From Linepithema humile (taxonomy: Eukaryota > Arthropoda > Insecta > Hymenoptera > Formicidae), in the NCBI RefSeq assembly GCF_040581485.1, contig NC_090129.1:2156501-2220500 (forward strand): a stretch of DNA of 64,000 nucleotides. Reading direction: 5' to 3'. The position numbers and the translations under genes were made by a program. The notes under the pieces are model-generated. The model made no database searches. It saw only the letters and a program-made list of their open reading frames with translations, and was not told the DNA's origin. Every line of letters starts with the position of its first letter. Position 1 is the first letter of the stretch. This document shows positions 47,601-61,012 of the stretch, piece after piece.

Positions 47601-50478
47601 TAAAGATACATCGATTTTTATCAATAACAATAATAGATTTGTAAATTATTGTCTCGTATACTCATTTTTATATAATTATTATTAATTTATCCAATTGTTC
47701 ATTATTATTAATTTATTTAGAAACTTATTTATCGTCCGGATACTTTTCTGTAGAAAACGCGTCATAATATACGTATAACATCCTGATCGCTGATGTATCA
47801 CGTTCTAGATGCCAACATGAGAGTTAAAATACGATTGAGTGCCAACGGGAGCTTTGTCAAAGCTCCAAGTGGCGCAAGGACATTCCGGAAGTTGGAGCGC
47901 ATAAGCGAAGCGAGGTCGCACGTGTTGCACGTTCCGCCAAAATATTTTTCGAGATATTTCGAGATATACCATTTTAGTGCTAAATTTGCACAGTTTTTTT
48001 TTCAGTTATTTGCAGTTTGCAAGTGCAGTGATAACATGAATTTTGCGTGGAGCGACGGTCGGTCGCAATATCGTTGCCTCGAATACCGTAAAGCGATAAA
48101 ACGCATTTCTTTCTAGTTTTTTACATCGCAAAAATTTATTGAAACATGTAGCATATACCAGTGTAAAATTTTCTATTTTTCTTATTATTCAATTACTGTT
48201 GATTCAAAGGTCGCTTGAAAATGTTGCAAAGAGTTTTTCTTAAAACTGTTTTAATTATTAAAATTCTCCGGACATTAATTTAATTACGTTCAATATTTTA
48301 TTCTTGCTGTTTCTATTAAGATTATACAATCATTTGAGAATAAAAATTAAATCGGATATCTACAATATGCAGATATAATTGCATAAAATATTATAGAAAG
48401 CATTTTGAATCATCAAAATTTCATGTGCTTCGTAAACAGCAGTTCTGCTTTATTGATGCGAGTGCGTCGTCGCGAAAGCAGATAAAAAATGGAAAACTGC
48501 ACGGAACGTTGAATTTATGAAAAACCTCAAAAAGGGAAAAACGACGCAATGTCGTTTGTGACGTTACAAAGTGCAGGAGAGAAAAAATCCGTGCGAATGT
48601 CGTCGAGAGACGCAGCACGCGTGCGTTTTGTTCCCGAAAAACGGACTGAAAAAAAATCATCCAAAAGTCGGACGCAGAATTAAAAACACCGCAAAAGCGA
48701 CGAAAATGCCGGCGCATATGATTTTTCCATTCGTGAAGAGTCTCAAAAAAAAAAAAGAGAGAAAGAGAGAGAGAGAGAGAGAAAGAAAAAAAAGCGAGAG
48801 AAAGTTCCACTTGGCGTCGCTCTGCAACAGGACCACTCGAGCGTGTGTACTCGTCGCATCGAGAGGTCGACTCGCGTCATAAAGGTGCGAGTTTACAAGC
48901 TGATCCTGTCGAATTTTTGTTGGCGCCGCGGCTGTTTCTCGCGGATACTTCGTTGCGAACAAAAACGCAAGTTTCGTAAAATTATTACGTAGAATATATC
49001 GTCCAACTGATTTTCGATCGCATATACATAATTTCTGTTTATTGACTACGCGTACATTAATGATGGAATCTTGTTATAACTTTCCAGTGAACTCTCCCAA
49101 GTGAAACTACGATAACAATTCATTCGTGTCAGTCATAATTAATCCGTCCGAAGAACGACCTAGATTAATCCCGCGGATAAAAGAAGTCCGATGAGCGACA
49201 TTCCGCCGCGGAGCCGCGAAGTCGCGGGGCGGCGTAAACGAATAATTAAATTCGCGACCCACTTGGCGGGAGCGTGGCGAAAGAAACGAGGAACCCGGAT
49301 AACAGCGAGCGTGAGAGATTCTCAAGGACTCGCGGCTTGCAAGCCTCCCTTCCCGGCGATGCAGCGGCGACTGATGAAGAAGCTAGTCGACGACGGCGAA
49401 GCGCGGAACGGCAGCTGTGAGTTTCTTGCGACCGGCCGGAACAAGCTGTACCGTTATGAATAAAGGAGGTTGGGAGAGCCGGATGATCGGACGCCGTGTG
49501 CAGACGTTCGCGCCGCCGTTCTCTTATCCGCCGTCCTCGGCGCGACGGCAGTCGGCGAGGAATTTATTCGATTATCTGATTATAGCGACGGAAACCGGAA
49601 CGCACATCCCACGACAATTTCCTTGAGAGAGTTTCAAAATTCCTGATCTCAAAAATTAGGTATATAATAATATCCGTGTTAATTAATTCGATTTTCTTAA
49701 TCTAAGATTGAATTATCGAGATGTTTGAAACTGCAAAAATTGCGAAAGATAATGCGCATTCTACGATTGGACGATAAAACATGTCGTCCCGTTAAACCAA
49801 GCATGCTGGTTATTCAGTCCTCCGTGCACTTTTTGTAATGTAATACAGATGTTTTTGCATCAATGGCATTGTGCCGCGATGCCATTGCCAAGTTTAAAGC
49901 GTAGTGCGCCATCAAATTAATTTACCGAAAATGGAAAGAGGAAAGAGGGACGAAAGTAACCGCGGCGAGTACGATGCAAGTCGGTGCTCCTTTTGTACGG
50001 CGGTCCTCGTTGGAAAATTGCGGCCGGCCAAAGTAGAATAAAATGGTTTCGGGATTTCCGCGCGGCGAGCGAAAACGCTGCTTTCAAATGAAACAAACGG
50101 CGGCTCGGCGTGCAGACGTCATTGATTACAAATGACCGCGCTTCGTCGGCGAAAAGCACCGATTGCCCGACCTCGGCAATAACAATCTCGAATCGCAGCT
50201 AATGAATTAATACAGCGGGATGATAGATTTTCGAAATTATTAAATGTCCATTGTGCCGCGACCTATTTAAGCGCACATTATTTCACGACGATAATAATTC
50301 CTTCTCGCAAAATCAGAATGCATTGTCAAGTAAATACGAATGCAACAAATACGCCACGGTAATTACAGAAATCGACCGCTGCGCTATATAATTACATATA
50401 AATCTGAAAACAGATCCATAAGCAACGCGCTCGCGCCGAATGAAAAACATACCCGTTTTATTAAGACCTGCTTGTAAT

Positions 50479-50502
50479 AAAAAAAAAAAAAAAAAAAAAA
50501 AA
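50479..50502. repeat. A homopolymer (about 24)
   Basis: Long A run with no nearby retroelement features seen. Confidence 0.9.
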
Positions 50503-51254
50503 TTGTGCATCAATTTGTCGCGATGAGGGAATTTTAATAAATCGTACATTTTTTAATCAACGCGCGCCTCGGAGCTCTTTCCGACGCGTGCTCTACGCGG
50601 GACGTCTACAACTTTTTAGCACCAGCATATTTAATAGAGTAAGCACCGCGACGCAACATTGCCACCTCGAAATCTAGTTTTCATATTGCGCCGTCCGCCC
50701 TTCTATAATAGCCGTTCCTTCGCCACGGCCGCGACCTCGCCTTCGTGAAAGACGGGGCGGTGCGCGACGCTGGAGAGCGGCTAAATGGAATTAAGGCGCA
50801 ATGGAGCAACGCAAAACTCGACTCCCGGTAACACGCTGGAAAAGTGAAGCCGGGGGAGAACTCGCTCCGACGGTACGTGCGACGTTAATGAGTAACAAGG
50901 TAAACCATGCAGTTATTGGACGTTTAACTTTTTCGAGACTGCATTCAATTAGCTAAGTTTTAACAAATTTTTACCGAGTTTTGTTTAATAAAAAGGAAAA
51001 AACTTTGTCGTGAAACATGTTTCTGAAATATATTTATCATTCACTTCCGTACGTGCCGATCGTATTGCGCTACGCGATAGTTCACTAAAGATAACATCCA
51101 ACGCGTTTGCAATATAATGATAAACAAGATAGAAACACTCTGCTCGAGATGCACTCGAAACGACCGGACAGTAGTGCAATAACTCGAATATTCGTGGGTC
51201 AACACGGTTTGTTCGCTGACTGGGCGAACTTTGCGCATGAGAAAGTCCCGTTAT

Positions 51255-51302
51255 GGAGAGAGAGAGATTGAGAGAGAGAGAGAGAAAGAGAGAGGGAGAG
51301 AG
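51255..51302. repeat. (GA)n microsatellite
   Basis: GA repeat with minor interruptions. Confidence 0.9.
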
Positions 51303-54300
51303 CGTGCCCAGCGTATCCGTATGGAACGCCAAGCGAATTTACGGTTATTACAATCGAAGTTGTGGGACAAATATTAGATTGTTCGGATAATAATAGTCGG
51401 TTGTATTCAACGACCTGCAATAATAAAGATTCGATTTATGAAAAATATGAATAGAGGAGCTTTCTAAAGTTCTCGAACGACATACACATAGAACGTTAAC
51501 ATTCATCTCTCCGGAATTGAAACTGAACGCTCGTGCAGCGCCGGTCATGAAAATCGAACTAAAAAATTATTGCCGCGGCAAAATCGATTCTTCTTGCCTC
51601 GTTTATCGCTATCAGCGCCTTATGTTTGGTCGGTCGAAGGGTTTCGATCCGATTCTTGCCTCGAGGAGTGATTTAATTAATTTCTCTACCGGGAATTTCG
51701 CGCGTCCGACAAGTTTAACGCTTTAATTAGCGCGGAACATTATGCGCGCCACGGGACTCCGCAACGAGTCGCGACGTTTATTTTTCTCCGCGAGATCTCG
51801 AATGCCGCGTGCATAAACAATTCGCTTGAAGAATGGATTTGATAATCCTGAATCCCTCGCAAGCGCGAACCGCCGCGCGTCACGTCCGCCGCGGAGCCGC
51901 CGATATTTCTTCCGGCCAGCTGACGGCGGGACGGAATTCGTCGTTAAAAGGCGGCGCGCCATCTGCCTGGAAAAAAACGATTTGCCGGAGTCGTCGGCCG
52001 CGAGAGCTCACACGTTCATTTAATTTCCTGCCACGCCGGCGAACGCCCGCGCGAAAACGACGTAGAAAACGGCGTAGATATCAGCGCAAAAGCCGCACGG
52101 AATAATTAGATCCAAGGCCGTTCTCGGGCCGGCACAATGCCTCGCCCACTTAACGCGCCGCCGCAACGTGTCTTTCCGCCGTTTCGCTCCAGCGGTCGAC
52201 CGGGCTCGCGCACCCAGATTTCCGCTCGTGCAGTTCACATGAATGAAAGGCGCAAGACGCACGTGTACACTCGATACGCGGTATCTCGCGTCGCGCGCAG
52301 GAGATCGCGAGGGAGATAAAAGTGCGTTTATGCGCAACAAGATCGTTTCAACCTATTCATTCATGTGTGATACTTGAGTTTCTCTGTATTTGTTGCATCT
52401 ACTTATTTAATCCGTTCTTTTTTTTTTATTTCATTCGATCTTTGGTAAACTACTGTGTAAATAAGTAGAATAAAAGTTGTTCAAAAGTTGATTTGAATTG
52501 CAGTCGACTACGCTATAAATATAATATAAAAGACAAAATTATTTTCAATCCTTTTGCAAGATATTTTTGTAAGCATAATGTGCAGTGCGTAAAATGGTCT
52601 TGCACGGCGATTTTAATACATGAACCTATTGTTCGAAGCACAGAACGTTAATGCATAGTAATGCGAATTATTGGCGTTGCGCGTGCTTCGTGAGTTAGCG
52701 ATTGGAAAATGTGTTAGTGCGCGTAATTGACTTTCACCGTGAATGCGTATGCATATAATCGCGATATACGGCGAAGACTCGCGCAAAGTACAGCGGGAGA
52801 TTCAGGCGGAAGAAAGTTCGCGAGTTGTGAATGCGAACCCGTCTCGAAGCGAGTGACGCTTTAAACGGCCGAGCATCGTGCATTCGCATCCGTAAATATT
52901 TGAAAGGGGATTGTTTCGATGCGGATCAGAGGATCGGGAACTGCGCCCTGAAATTTCTGCGGCGCTACTTTATTTATACGGCACTTCGTAAATCGCTCGT
53001 CGAGCGAATAGCAATACGCATTGTGCATCGCCGCGTCAAGCATTTAGATGGATGAACTCGAAAGTTCACGGAAGAGAGAAACAATCTCACGCTTGGATGA
53101 ACGGCATGACGTAACGTCATAAAAATCAGAATTGTTTCGTGCGCATTGGAATTTTCATCGAGCAGATGCTGCATGTTTATATCGCGCGCTCGCTTGCGCT
53201 TTTCGCGCGTACGTGTACGTGCGATCTGTGATTTTTCAGCTGACGCTGCATAATTCCCATTCGCCGGCACGCACGAGAATGAGTCGATAGCTTTTTTCGC
53301 CGAGTGCATTTATCACGCGGCGGGGCTGAAAACGCCGCGAAAGAAGGAGGGGCGGGCGCGCGGCGATCCTCTCCTCGGCACACTTCGAGATTCTAATATC
53401 CATTAGTCCTACCGATATCCGGCTAATCCATCTCCTGCGGCCCGCTTTCCCGATTTGCATACCTTCCCGGCTTTCTTCCGCGGCGCGACGGCGGGGCTCG
53501 TTTGTCTCGCCGAGGCCGCGAGAAAACCACGAGGTTCGATCGTATATCACGGCGGGCGAAGGCGAGTGGCGGGGCCCCGGCAGCATTCCCCGGCATGCTC
53601 CGGGAATATGGAGATGCTGCGATAACCTCGCATACCGAATTACCTGCGAGAGAGGTCTATATATCCGCCATTGCGAGCAGAGCGCGCGCCGCGCATCTCG
53701 CGCCGCCGTCGTTTCATCTCCCGCTTCGTTTTACGGCAGTTTATTAGCATAAAATGATTGGACGGCTTAATACGCGATGCCGCGTGAGGAACGAGCGTTT
53801 AATTCACGAGTTTCGTTATTAACAATCGTAATCCCCGATAGCGTGACGAGCGATATTTGAATCGGCGGGGATTCGAAATCCCGCCGATTTATCGCCGATC
53901 CTCCTCGCCGCAAGTCGATTTTAACATTTCGCGTTATTATCACCGTTATCATCGTGCGCGAATGTGTTCCATCGCGTCCATTTAAAATGTAAAGCTATAA
54001 ATTTCTATTTACATGCTTTTAATGTTAATCGGACATTTTATGGAACGTTATTTGCGGAAAGAAATAAAGTAATAAATGGAACAGGGAAACGTAATTTGAA
54101 GTTACGGGAGCGTTCATCCGGATTGCATTACGGCGGGACGCGCTCTCGATGCAACGCGAACGCACAGCTCGACGGTACCGTCCGCACCGAGCCGCATCTA
54201 CTTCCACTTTCGCTCGCGACTTCCGAGGAGGAATTATGCTAGCGCTCATAAACCGCCACACCGTCGGGCATGCGCCGCCGCGTGGATTTAATTAAATATT

Positions 54301-55122
54301 TGCATTCGGTTTAATCCGCTCCCGTCCTCTCTCCGTTCTGTCTCCGCGTCGTCCTCCTTTCTCGTCGCATATCGCCGGCGACGCTCGCAACGAGACGCGC
54401 CGCTTTGCGGTCGAGAAAAGACAGAAAAATAGAAAGTAATCGTCGCGTATTTGCATCCGGATAATCACTCGGCGCGCGCATTCATTACTCGCACACTTTT
54501 TGATCCCTTCTTAATCTAAAAAAACATCCGCGGAAAAATTCGCGAAAAAAGAACGGACGGAAGGAAAGTAAGAAAATCCTCTTGCGACTTTCCACTGTCA
54601 TCTGCATAGTTGATGAATGTAAATGGCTTTGTAAAAACTCAGGAAACATAATAATATACGTATACCGTCAAGACTTAAATCATAATAGTAAAATAGTACT
54701 CTCTTTCGAACGCCAATCGGAATTTTGAGGCTAAAATAATGATTAAAATTTCGACACTTTTTATCGCAAAGAGTAGCTAATCAGATTGTCAATTACAAGT
54801 AGAATTAAAATTGTTTCATTGTAAACTTGACGACAGCGTTAAACAAATTTGCGACATAATTTTTCGCCGTAATAAAAATTGCAGTCGCGAAAACGCGCAT
54901 GTACACATCGCTCGATTTTGTATTAACGAGGTTTCGTAAGTGGGGCAAAGGGTGGTATAGGAGCGCGTATTTCAAGGCTCGTTGTATAGCGTTGGAACGG
55001 TCGACGAGCGACGACGTAGTTGGAAGCTAACACGGCCGATATATCGCGGGTGTGTTGCACGGCCTGTGTAAAGGAAGCTTCTCTCGCTGTGTCTGCTCTT
55101 TACGACTAATAATAAACTGTAC

Positions 55123-55183
55123 CTAGAATAAGTCAGAAGCCCAGGCGCTACCGCGGCAATCTCATAATTTTCCATCAAGTTAC
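55123..55183 (-). other. Candidate minus-strand exon (5' leader of BCOR-like gene?)
   Basis: A strong acceptor on the minus strand (ctctcttgtttgtttcag, AG at 55185-55184) is followed 61 bases later by TTCTAG|GTACAG. In between, an ATG frame MENYEIAAVAPGLL is open. Spliced to the exon at 39942 it would be non-coding leader. Read without the donor, the frame continues to a TGA at 54972. Confidence 0.2.
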
Positions 55184-57421
55184 CTGAAACAAACAAGAGA
55201 GCCCGATTGTTAGGAGCAATGTGGCAAGATGCGATAAGTTGCGAAAGTCGCTCTCGCGACTGTAAGATCTTGCGAACGAAGCTTACGTCGCGCAAACTAA
55301 ATTCGCAAGCGGAAATCTGACGTGAAAGCGTTCGCAGTTTTAGAAACTCGAAGAATTTCTTTTTTCTCAGCGCTTTAATCACAATTTCGGATTTGCAAAA
55401 CAATTTTTCAATCCTCAGGATTAAAAAACTTTTCGAATATCTCGGCGTTCAGAATTCATATTCAATTTTTGTCGAATTTCGCAAAAATGCCGCTAACTTT
55501 GTTTCGAGGGTTAATACACTGCAAATACCAATTTTGCATTCATTTATTCGACCCCGACGGTATTTTTGCGTCGCGAAAAAATTTCTATCGCAGAGCCGGT
55601 CAACGGAGAGACAGCGAATCACGCGAGTCGAGTCGATTCGCTTCGCCGAGACTCGCGGATATCGGTGCACGGCATTCTGTCCGCGATTTCTCCGCATCTA
55701 ACGCGTATCATTCGCCGTATAAGCACAAAATAATGCAGTATGTATCCGTGGCATGCAACCGCATGAACGTAATGCTCCGGAAACCAATCATCTGCTAATT
55801 TAATTCCATCCAGATATCCCATTAAGCCTCGTCGAGAATAATCACAGGATACTCAATGCCAAGTAATGCCCGATCTTTTTCTAGATATCACAAATTTGCA
55901 TACGATGAATCGATTCTTCGCTAAAGTAGGACTTTCTTCATTACAATTTCGCCTTAAAATTCTACTTTCAGCTACTAGTGGCGCCAAGTTGCTCGTGCAA
56001 TTTTATGACTGTCGGGAAGAAGCATTTTTCACGTCGTAAGGATACATTTTCGGAATGCATCCCGCTGCGCTCGAGACAACTTTCGTCGTGATAAAATTGC
56101 AGTTGTATCCCCTCCACCCCGCTTTCTCTCGACGGGATCGAGCTATCCTAAAGCCGTTGTCGCAGGAGTACGTTAATTGCTTGCATTCGGGGGTAAATTC
56201 GCCGCTGCAGCTAATTGCCCTTCATAATCTTCGTAATGACCATGTGACGCGAACGTTGCCGGCGACGATCCTTTAATACGATGCATACGCGTCTCCAAAC
56301 GACGTTTAAATCGTGACGGATTGCACCGAGTTCGCGATTCACATTAGTCTCGTCCCTATCGCGACGTTGAAATATCGCCTTTCGAACTCGTTGCTATGCG
56401 TGCACACGCGCGATATGCCTTTTTTTTTTAACAGGCCGAACGTTGCTCGTACGTGAAAGTCGAATATAATTATCAACGATAACGAAAGTACAGACGGAGC
56501 ATTAAAACATCGAATTACACAGTCTGTGCCTTATAAAATAACGCGGAAAATTTCTCTCCGACTAATTTAAAATTGTTAAAATTCCATTGAACCCGTCGTC
56601 TGCGATAAAACTTTCAAAACTTCGATATAATTAAGCTTCGAATGAAATTTTCCACCGATGTGTTCGTTTCTATATTTACATTTTCGCAAATCGCCTTGTG
56701 TCAAATAACTTCACAATTAGATCTCGGTTCATGCTTTCTTCGGAGACAGACGGCTGCAGATATCGAAGAAAACGCTCTTCCAAAATTCATTCTGTTATTT
56801 TTAAAAGCTCCATCGGTCGCGATAAACGTGTTATTAAAAACGGACGATCAAAAATGTCGTCGTCAAGATTAATCTGAATTAACGACGGCCCAATTTCTAC
56901 CGCGAAAGTTTAATGGCTCCGTCTTGTTTGTCGACTACAGTTCACTATCTTGAACCGAATCGCAATCCGCCCACCGTCTCTCCACCGGCAAAGTTAGTTT
57001 TCGAGCTATAGCCGGAGTCGGAGTACCCGTTACAAGGTGGATGACCGAATTAAAGTTCGAGCGACTCGTGCCTCTCTATGCCGCGGCCGAAAAAGCTCGT
57101 CGAGAAACTGTCGAAAGGTGCGAAGAAAAGGATATGTCTTACGTAACAAATTTCACACGCTCGTAAACGAATGAAAGATCGCACAATATTACAATCATCG
57201 CTCTTTTACGACGTATAAAAATTAATTATAAAAATAAAGAAAACTTTTTTTATCTCGTTAATGTTTTTAATGTCTGCCGTTTAAAAGATAAAAAAAACAT
57301 GTGCATCACCAGAAACCATGTAATCCTCAAAAATAAAAACTTTCGAAAATACATGAGTATTAAATATCAAACGTTATAAATTATTTCTGATGTTTAAGCG
57401 CGACTGGTTCTTGTAACTTTC

Positions 57422-57462
57422 ACAATGTCTGACAATGTCTGACAATGTCTGGCAATGTCTGA
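57422..57462. repeat. 10-bp tandem repeat, four copies
   Basis: acaatgtctg repeated four times with one substitution in the fourth unit (gcaatgtctg). Confidence 0.95.
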
Positions 57463-60400
57463 CAGTCATCGGTCTAAAAAAACCTTATTGTGCAAAAAAT
57501 AAATTGTTAAGTAAATAAAAGATAATTTGCCGAGTAGGTAAAATTTTTATACCAAAAATGTAAAAGTAGAAACCATCAAAAATAAGACATTGAAAATATT
57601 GCTTCTCGTTTAACTATTACAGTCCAACTGTCCAACGCACAGTTGCGACAATGAAATTTTGATTGTCTAATTGTAGTCGCGCGATTCAATGAAAAAAAGA
57701 AAATGAGAAAAGATCGGAAAAAATACAGCGGTAATCAATCGTGCCTGAAAACCTGACGGTCAAAGACACCGTATTTTTAGGAGATTAATATTTTAGCATA
57801 TATGGACGAAATTAAGCACAAACTCATGAATTCACAATTATAATTCATAACGCGGAGAATAAATTTCATCGAAAAGACGATTAAAATACTATCATTAAAC
57901 GGCTCTTAAGTTTGTATGTGACGGTTTGCAAATAACCATTTCTGTCCCGACGAGAAAATTAGAAAGATATATATTTCTGGTATATCTTTTTGCCCGGCGG
58001 ATTAAATTAAACGTTTATTTTAATGTTAATCATTGTTCTCACAATGTCATTAAAATATCATCCTGAATCTTTAAAAAGAACAGTACGTTTTAAGACAATC
58101 TAGTCGTTAAAAATAGTATAAAACGTCAATTTACGCGATCTTTCAAAAGTAGCCGTGCCGTTCTAAAGATACCGACAGATCAATCGAGGATGGATCCACG
58201 AATAACTGTGCGACTTCCAAATCCACGATAAGCCGCAAATTCGTCCGATCGGCGCGGGGAAATATCGCTGCGAGAAAAACGGACGAATTATTATCGAATC
58301 AGTTGTGGGGACGAAAAAATTCAAAGAGGCACCCCGACGAACTTGGCGCAGCTCGACAGGATATACAAAAGGACAATGAAATTCAGAAACGATCTCGAGG
58401 ACGCGCAATGCCGGAAAGAAGAGCTCCGAGTAGACAGGTCATAAAGTAAGGCAGCGGACGGAGGGGCGGGAAGAACGAAGAGGAGAAACGCGCGGAGGAA
58501 CGAGGAGGAGGCGAGATGAGACGAGACGACGACGGTGGTTGGAAAGAGACGCCGGAAAATTTCCTCCGACGTCTCGCAGATTTCGCCCCGCGGCAGTTCC
58601 CGCCGTGTCCCGTGAATCGTAAAGCGGGTTACTCGTTTCGCAGATGGTTGCGGGGTCGAGGACGAGGCGGGGTATAGGTGGGTTTGTCGACGTTTCCTCT
58701 TCTTTATACGGTACAACAGGCTTACATCCCCGACAAGTCGACCAAAGTCGTACCGCTCGCATTTCTTTCTTACTCTCCGTTCCACTCTTTTTCTTTGAGA
58801 GAGACATATGCACGGTGCATTATTTTAAATTATAATATAATGCGCGGCGGGGAGGAAGTCGATAATTTTCTCTCAACGCGGTGAATGATTTGGGACGTCG
58901 AGATGGATTAAGATTAAGTGAAAATTATTAGATAATAAAGATCCATTGATAGAATATCGCACAATAAAATTGTGCCTTCGTGCTAAAAACGCGCGTTCGC
59001 GAATGCGCTTCCTGCGACGAGCGCGCGTGAGAAATCCAAGCTGAGGAAGGAAGCACTCGCGTGCAACAACCGGTGCAACGCTCTTTCGCATTCCGCACGG
59101 CCCTGAACGCACCGAGCCAACGATTACCCGGATTGCACCGTATGCAACTCGCGAGTGCAGTGACCGACCTTGCGATCTTCAACCTGTCTCTCCGGCTTGG
59201 CTGCAAGCCGCTGCCTAGAATATTTATCATCGGCGACCCATAAAAACCGTCGAAACTTGCGAGGCAAAGTTCAAAAAAGCACGACGACCATTATTGCGAA
59301 TGATTTTTTGAAAGCGGAGCTTTTATTGAAAAATATTAACGGAACAAATTTAACAGTTTGGACGGATTGCGCACGTAACCGATGTTCTCTTTTCCATTGA
59401 ATGTTCTATCAATTATTTCACATCCGTTTCCGTATCGCTATCGTAATAAGAACGGTACAACGTACGAATATCGAGGTAATATGAGATCGTTGTTTGGTGC
59501 GTGACTGTCATATATTTATAAACCGCGATGACATAATCATTAAACGTGATCTTAAACCCACTTTGAACGATCTCACTCGCGATAATATTCTTCTTTTAAT
59601 ACAATAATATATTATGTAAAATTATAAATAAAATAGTATTCCGTAAGAATTCTATTAAAAATTACAATGTCCAAACTTTGCTTTTTGATCAAAGTACTTT
59701 TGAGAATCACAAAGACAATAAAAGAACGCACGTTAAAATTATTAAAAAAAAAAAGCACAAAAGTATTTTTGTAGACTTTTAAAGTGCAAAATCAAAAAAC
59801 GTTTTTCATCTAACAAATCTGTTTTCCATAACACATTCACGACCGGGATACAAAGACTCGGTTGAAAAACCTGAAAAATTGGAAAGCTTTGGTAATCAAA
59901 TGGATTTACAAAGAAGCCTGGTTGCGTTTAAAAAAAAAGAAAGGGGAGGCGGCCGCCGATATCGCGTCGGGAAATATTTACTCAGACCACGCATCGAGCT
60001 GCGCGCACCTGCGTGGTTGCGCGTGCATACAAACGGGACGGTCGGGGGATGACAAACGGCCCGGAGGGGTTGGTGCGTCGTTTAATCCCGGCATTCCCTC
60101 GTTTCGACAACGACGGGCACCGCGCGCTCACAAAAGCCATCGTTAGTAACTTCGACCCTCGTCCCGAAACTTACCCCTCCGCCGCCGAGGCTCCCCCCGC
60201 CCTCCCTTCCCCACCGCCGCGCCCTACCGGTGAAATTCCCCTCTCATCCCCGGAGATGAGAGGATTGCGAGCGCCAGCGACGCAGGTAACGTATTGTTCC
60301 GATTAATTGTATGACGAGACGGGATTACGAGGCGTCGGGAATTTACGGCGCGAAAATTCCTAACTTTCGCTGCGCGAGCTAATTAGCCGAGATTCCTCGA

Positions 60401-60941
60401 TCTTTACCATTGACCGGATTTTTATCGCGAAAGTAATGCTGACATGATCGGAATCACAATTTGTGTAGCTTTACAAAGTATACGCAGGCGGCCAAAATCG
60501 CTTCTTCAATATCACATCGATATTCAATGTTATCTCTGCCGCTAATTAATTTAAAGCGCGCGCAATTAAATTAAGGAATAGAATTATGTTCCCGAAATAA
60601 AAAAAAAAAAAAAGAAATCGTGTAAAAAGCCGAACCTTCGAAACGATAATCCTCCGTGATCGAGGATCCCCGAATGAATGGACGAGCGACTTTACACTCG
60701 GCGCGGTTCGACAAGAATGCGTTACGTGCGAGAGCCGAGCGGAGGCGAGAGCGCGGAAGAGTGCGATTAGTAGAGATTCGATTAAGCGAGAGCAGCCACG
60801 ATCGGAAAGTAATTAAGCCGCGTTGGTAGAGAATCGTCGTCGTGGCGGGAGCCACGTCTTTGGCGGGCCCCTAATGGCCGCTTAATGCCCTGGCACGAAC
60901 ACGAACAGCCGGTAGGAGACATTAATGTAAGTTCCTCGCAC

Positions 60942-61012
60942 CGACGACAACGACGAGGACAACGACAACGATGACGGTGACCACGACAACGAGGAGGCGA
61001 AGACGACGAGTT
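60942..61012. repeat. Degenerate GAC/AAC trinucleotide repeat
   Basis: Successive gac, aac, gag and aag triplets over about 70 bases. Confidence 0.8.

Larger units (their letters stand above)
39943..47999. other. Upstream region of BCOR-like gene; no coding gene supported
   Basis: Probably intron and intergenic DNA. AT-rich at 40790-41700, GC-rich at 41750-42950 and 43250-44900. It contains a G17 run (42119-42135), (GA)n (42591-42619), GT-rich repeat (43562-43590), (CT)n (43858-43890 and 44281-44318) and a direct duplication at 44341-44660. No frame has a recognisable domain. Confidence 0.5.
48000..55122. other. Intergenic or intronic; no gene supported
   Basis: GC-rich islands at 49130-49620, 51720-52320 and 53160-53760 give overlapping Arg-rich frames on both strands, not coding. 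Simple repeats include (GA)n at 48758-48797 and 51255-51302 and an A run at 50479-50502. Confidence 0.5.

Noticed and set aside
49191..49463. 90-codon frame starting MSDIPPRSRE
   Set aside because: Arg-rich frame in a GC-rich block with an overlapping frame on the other strand; no domain or splice support.
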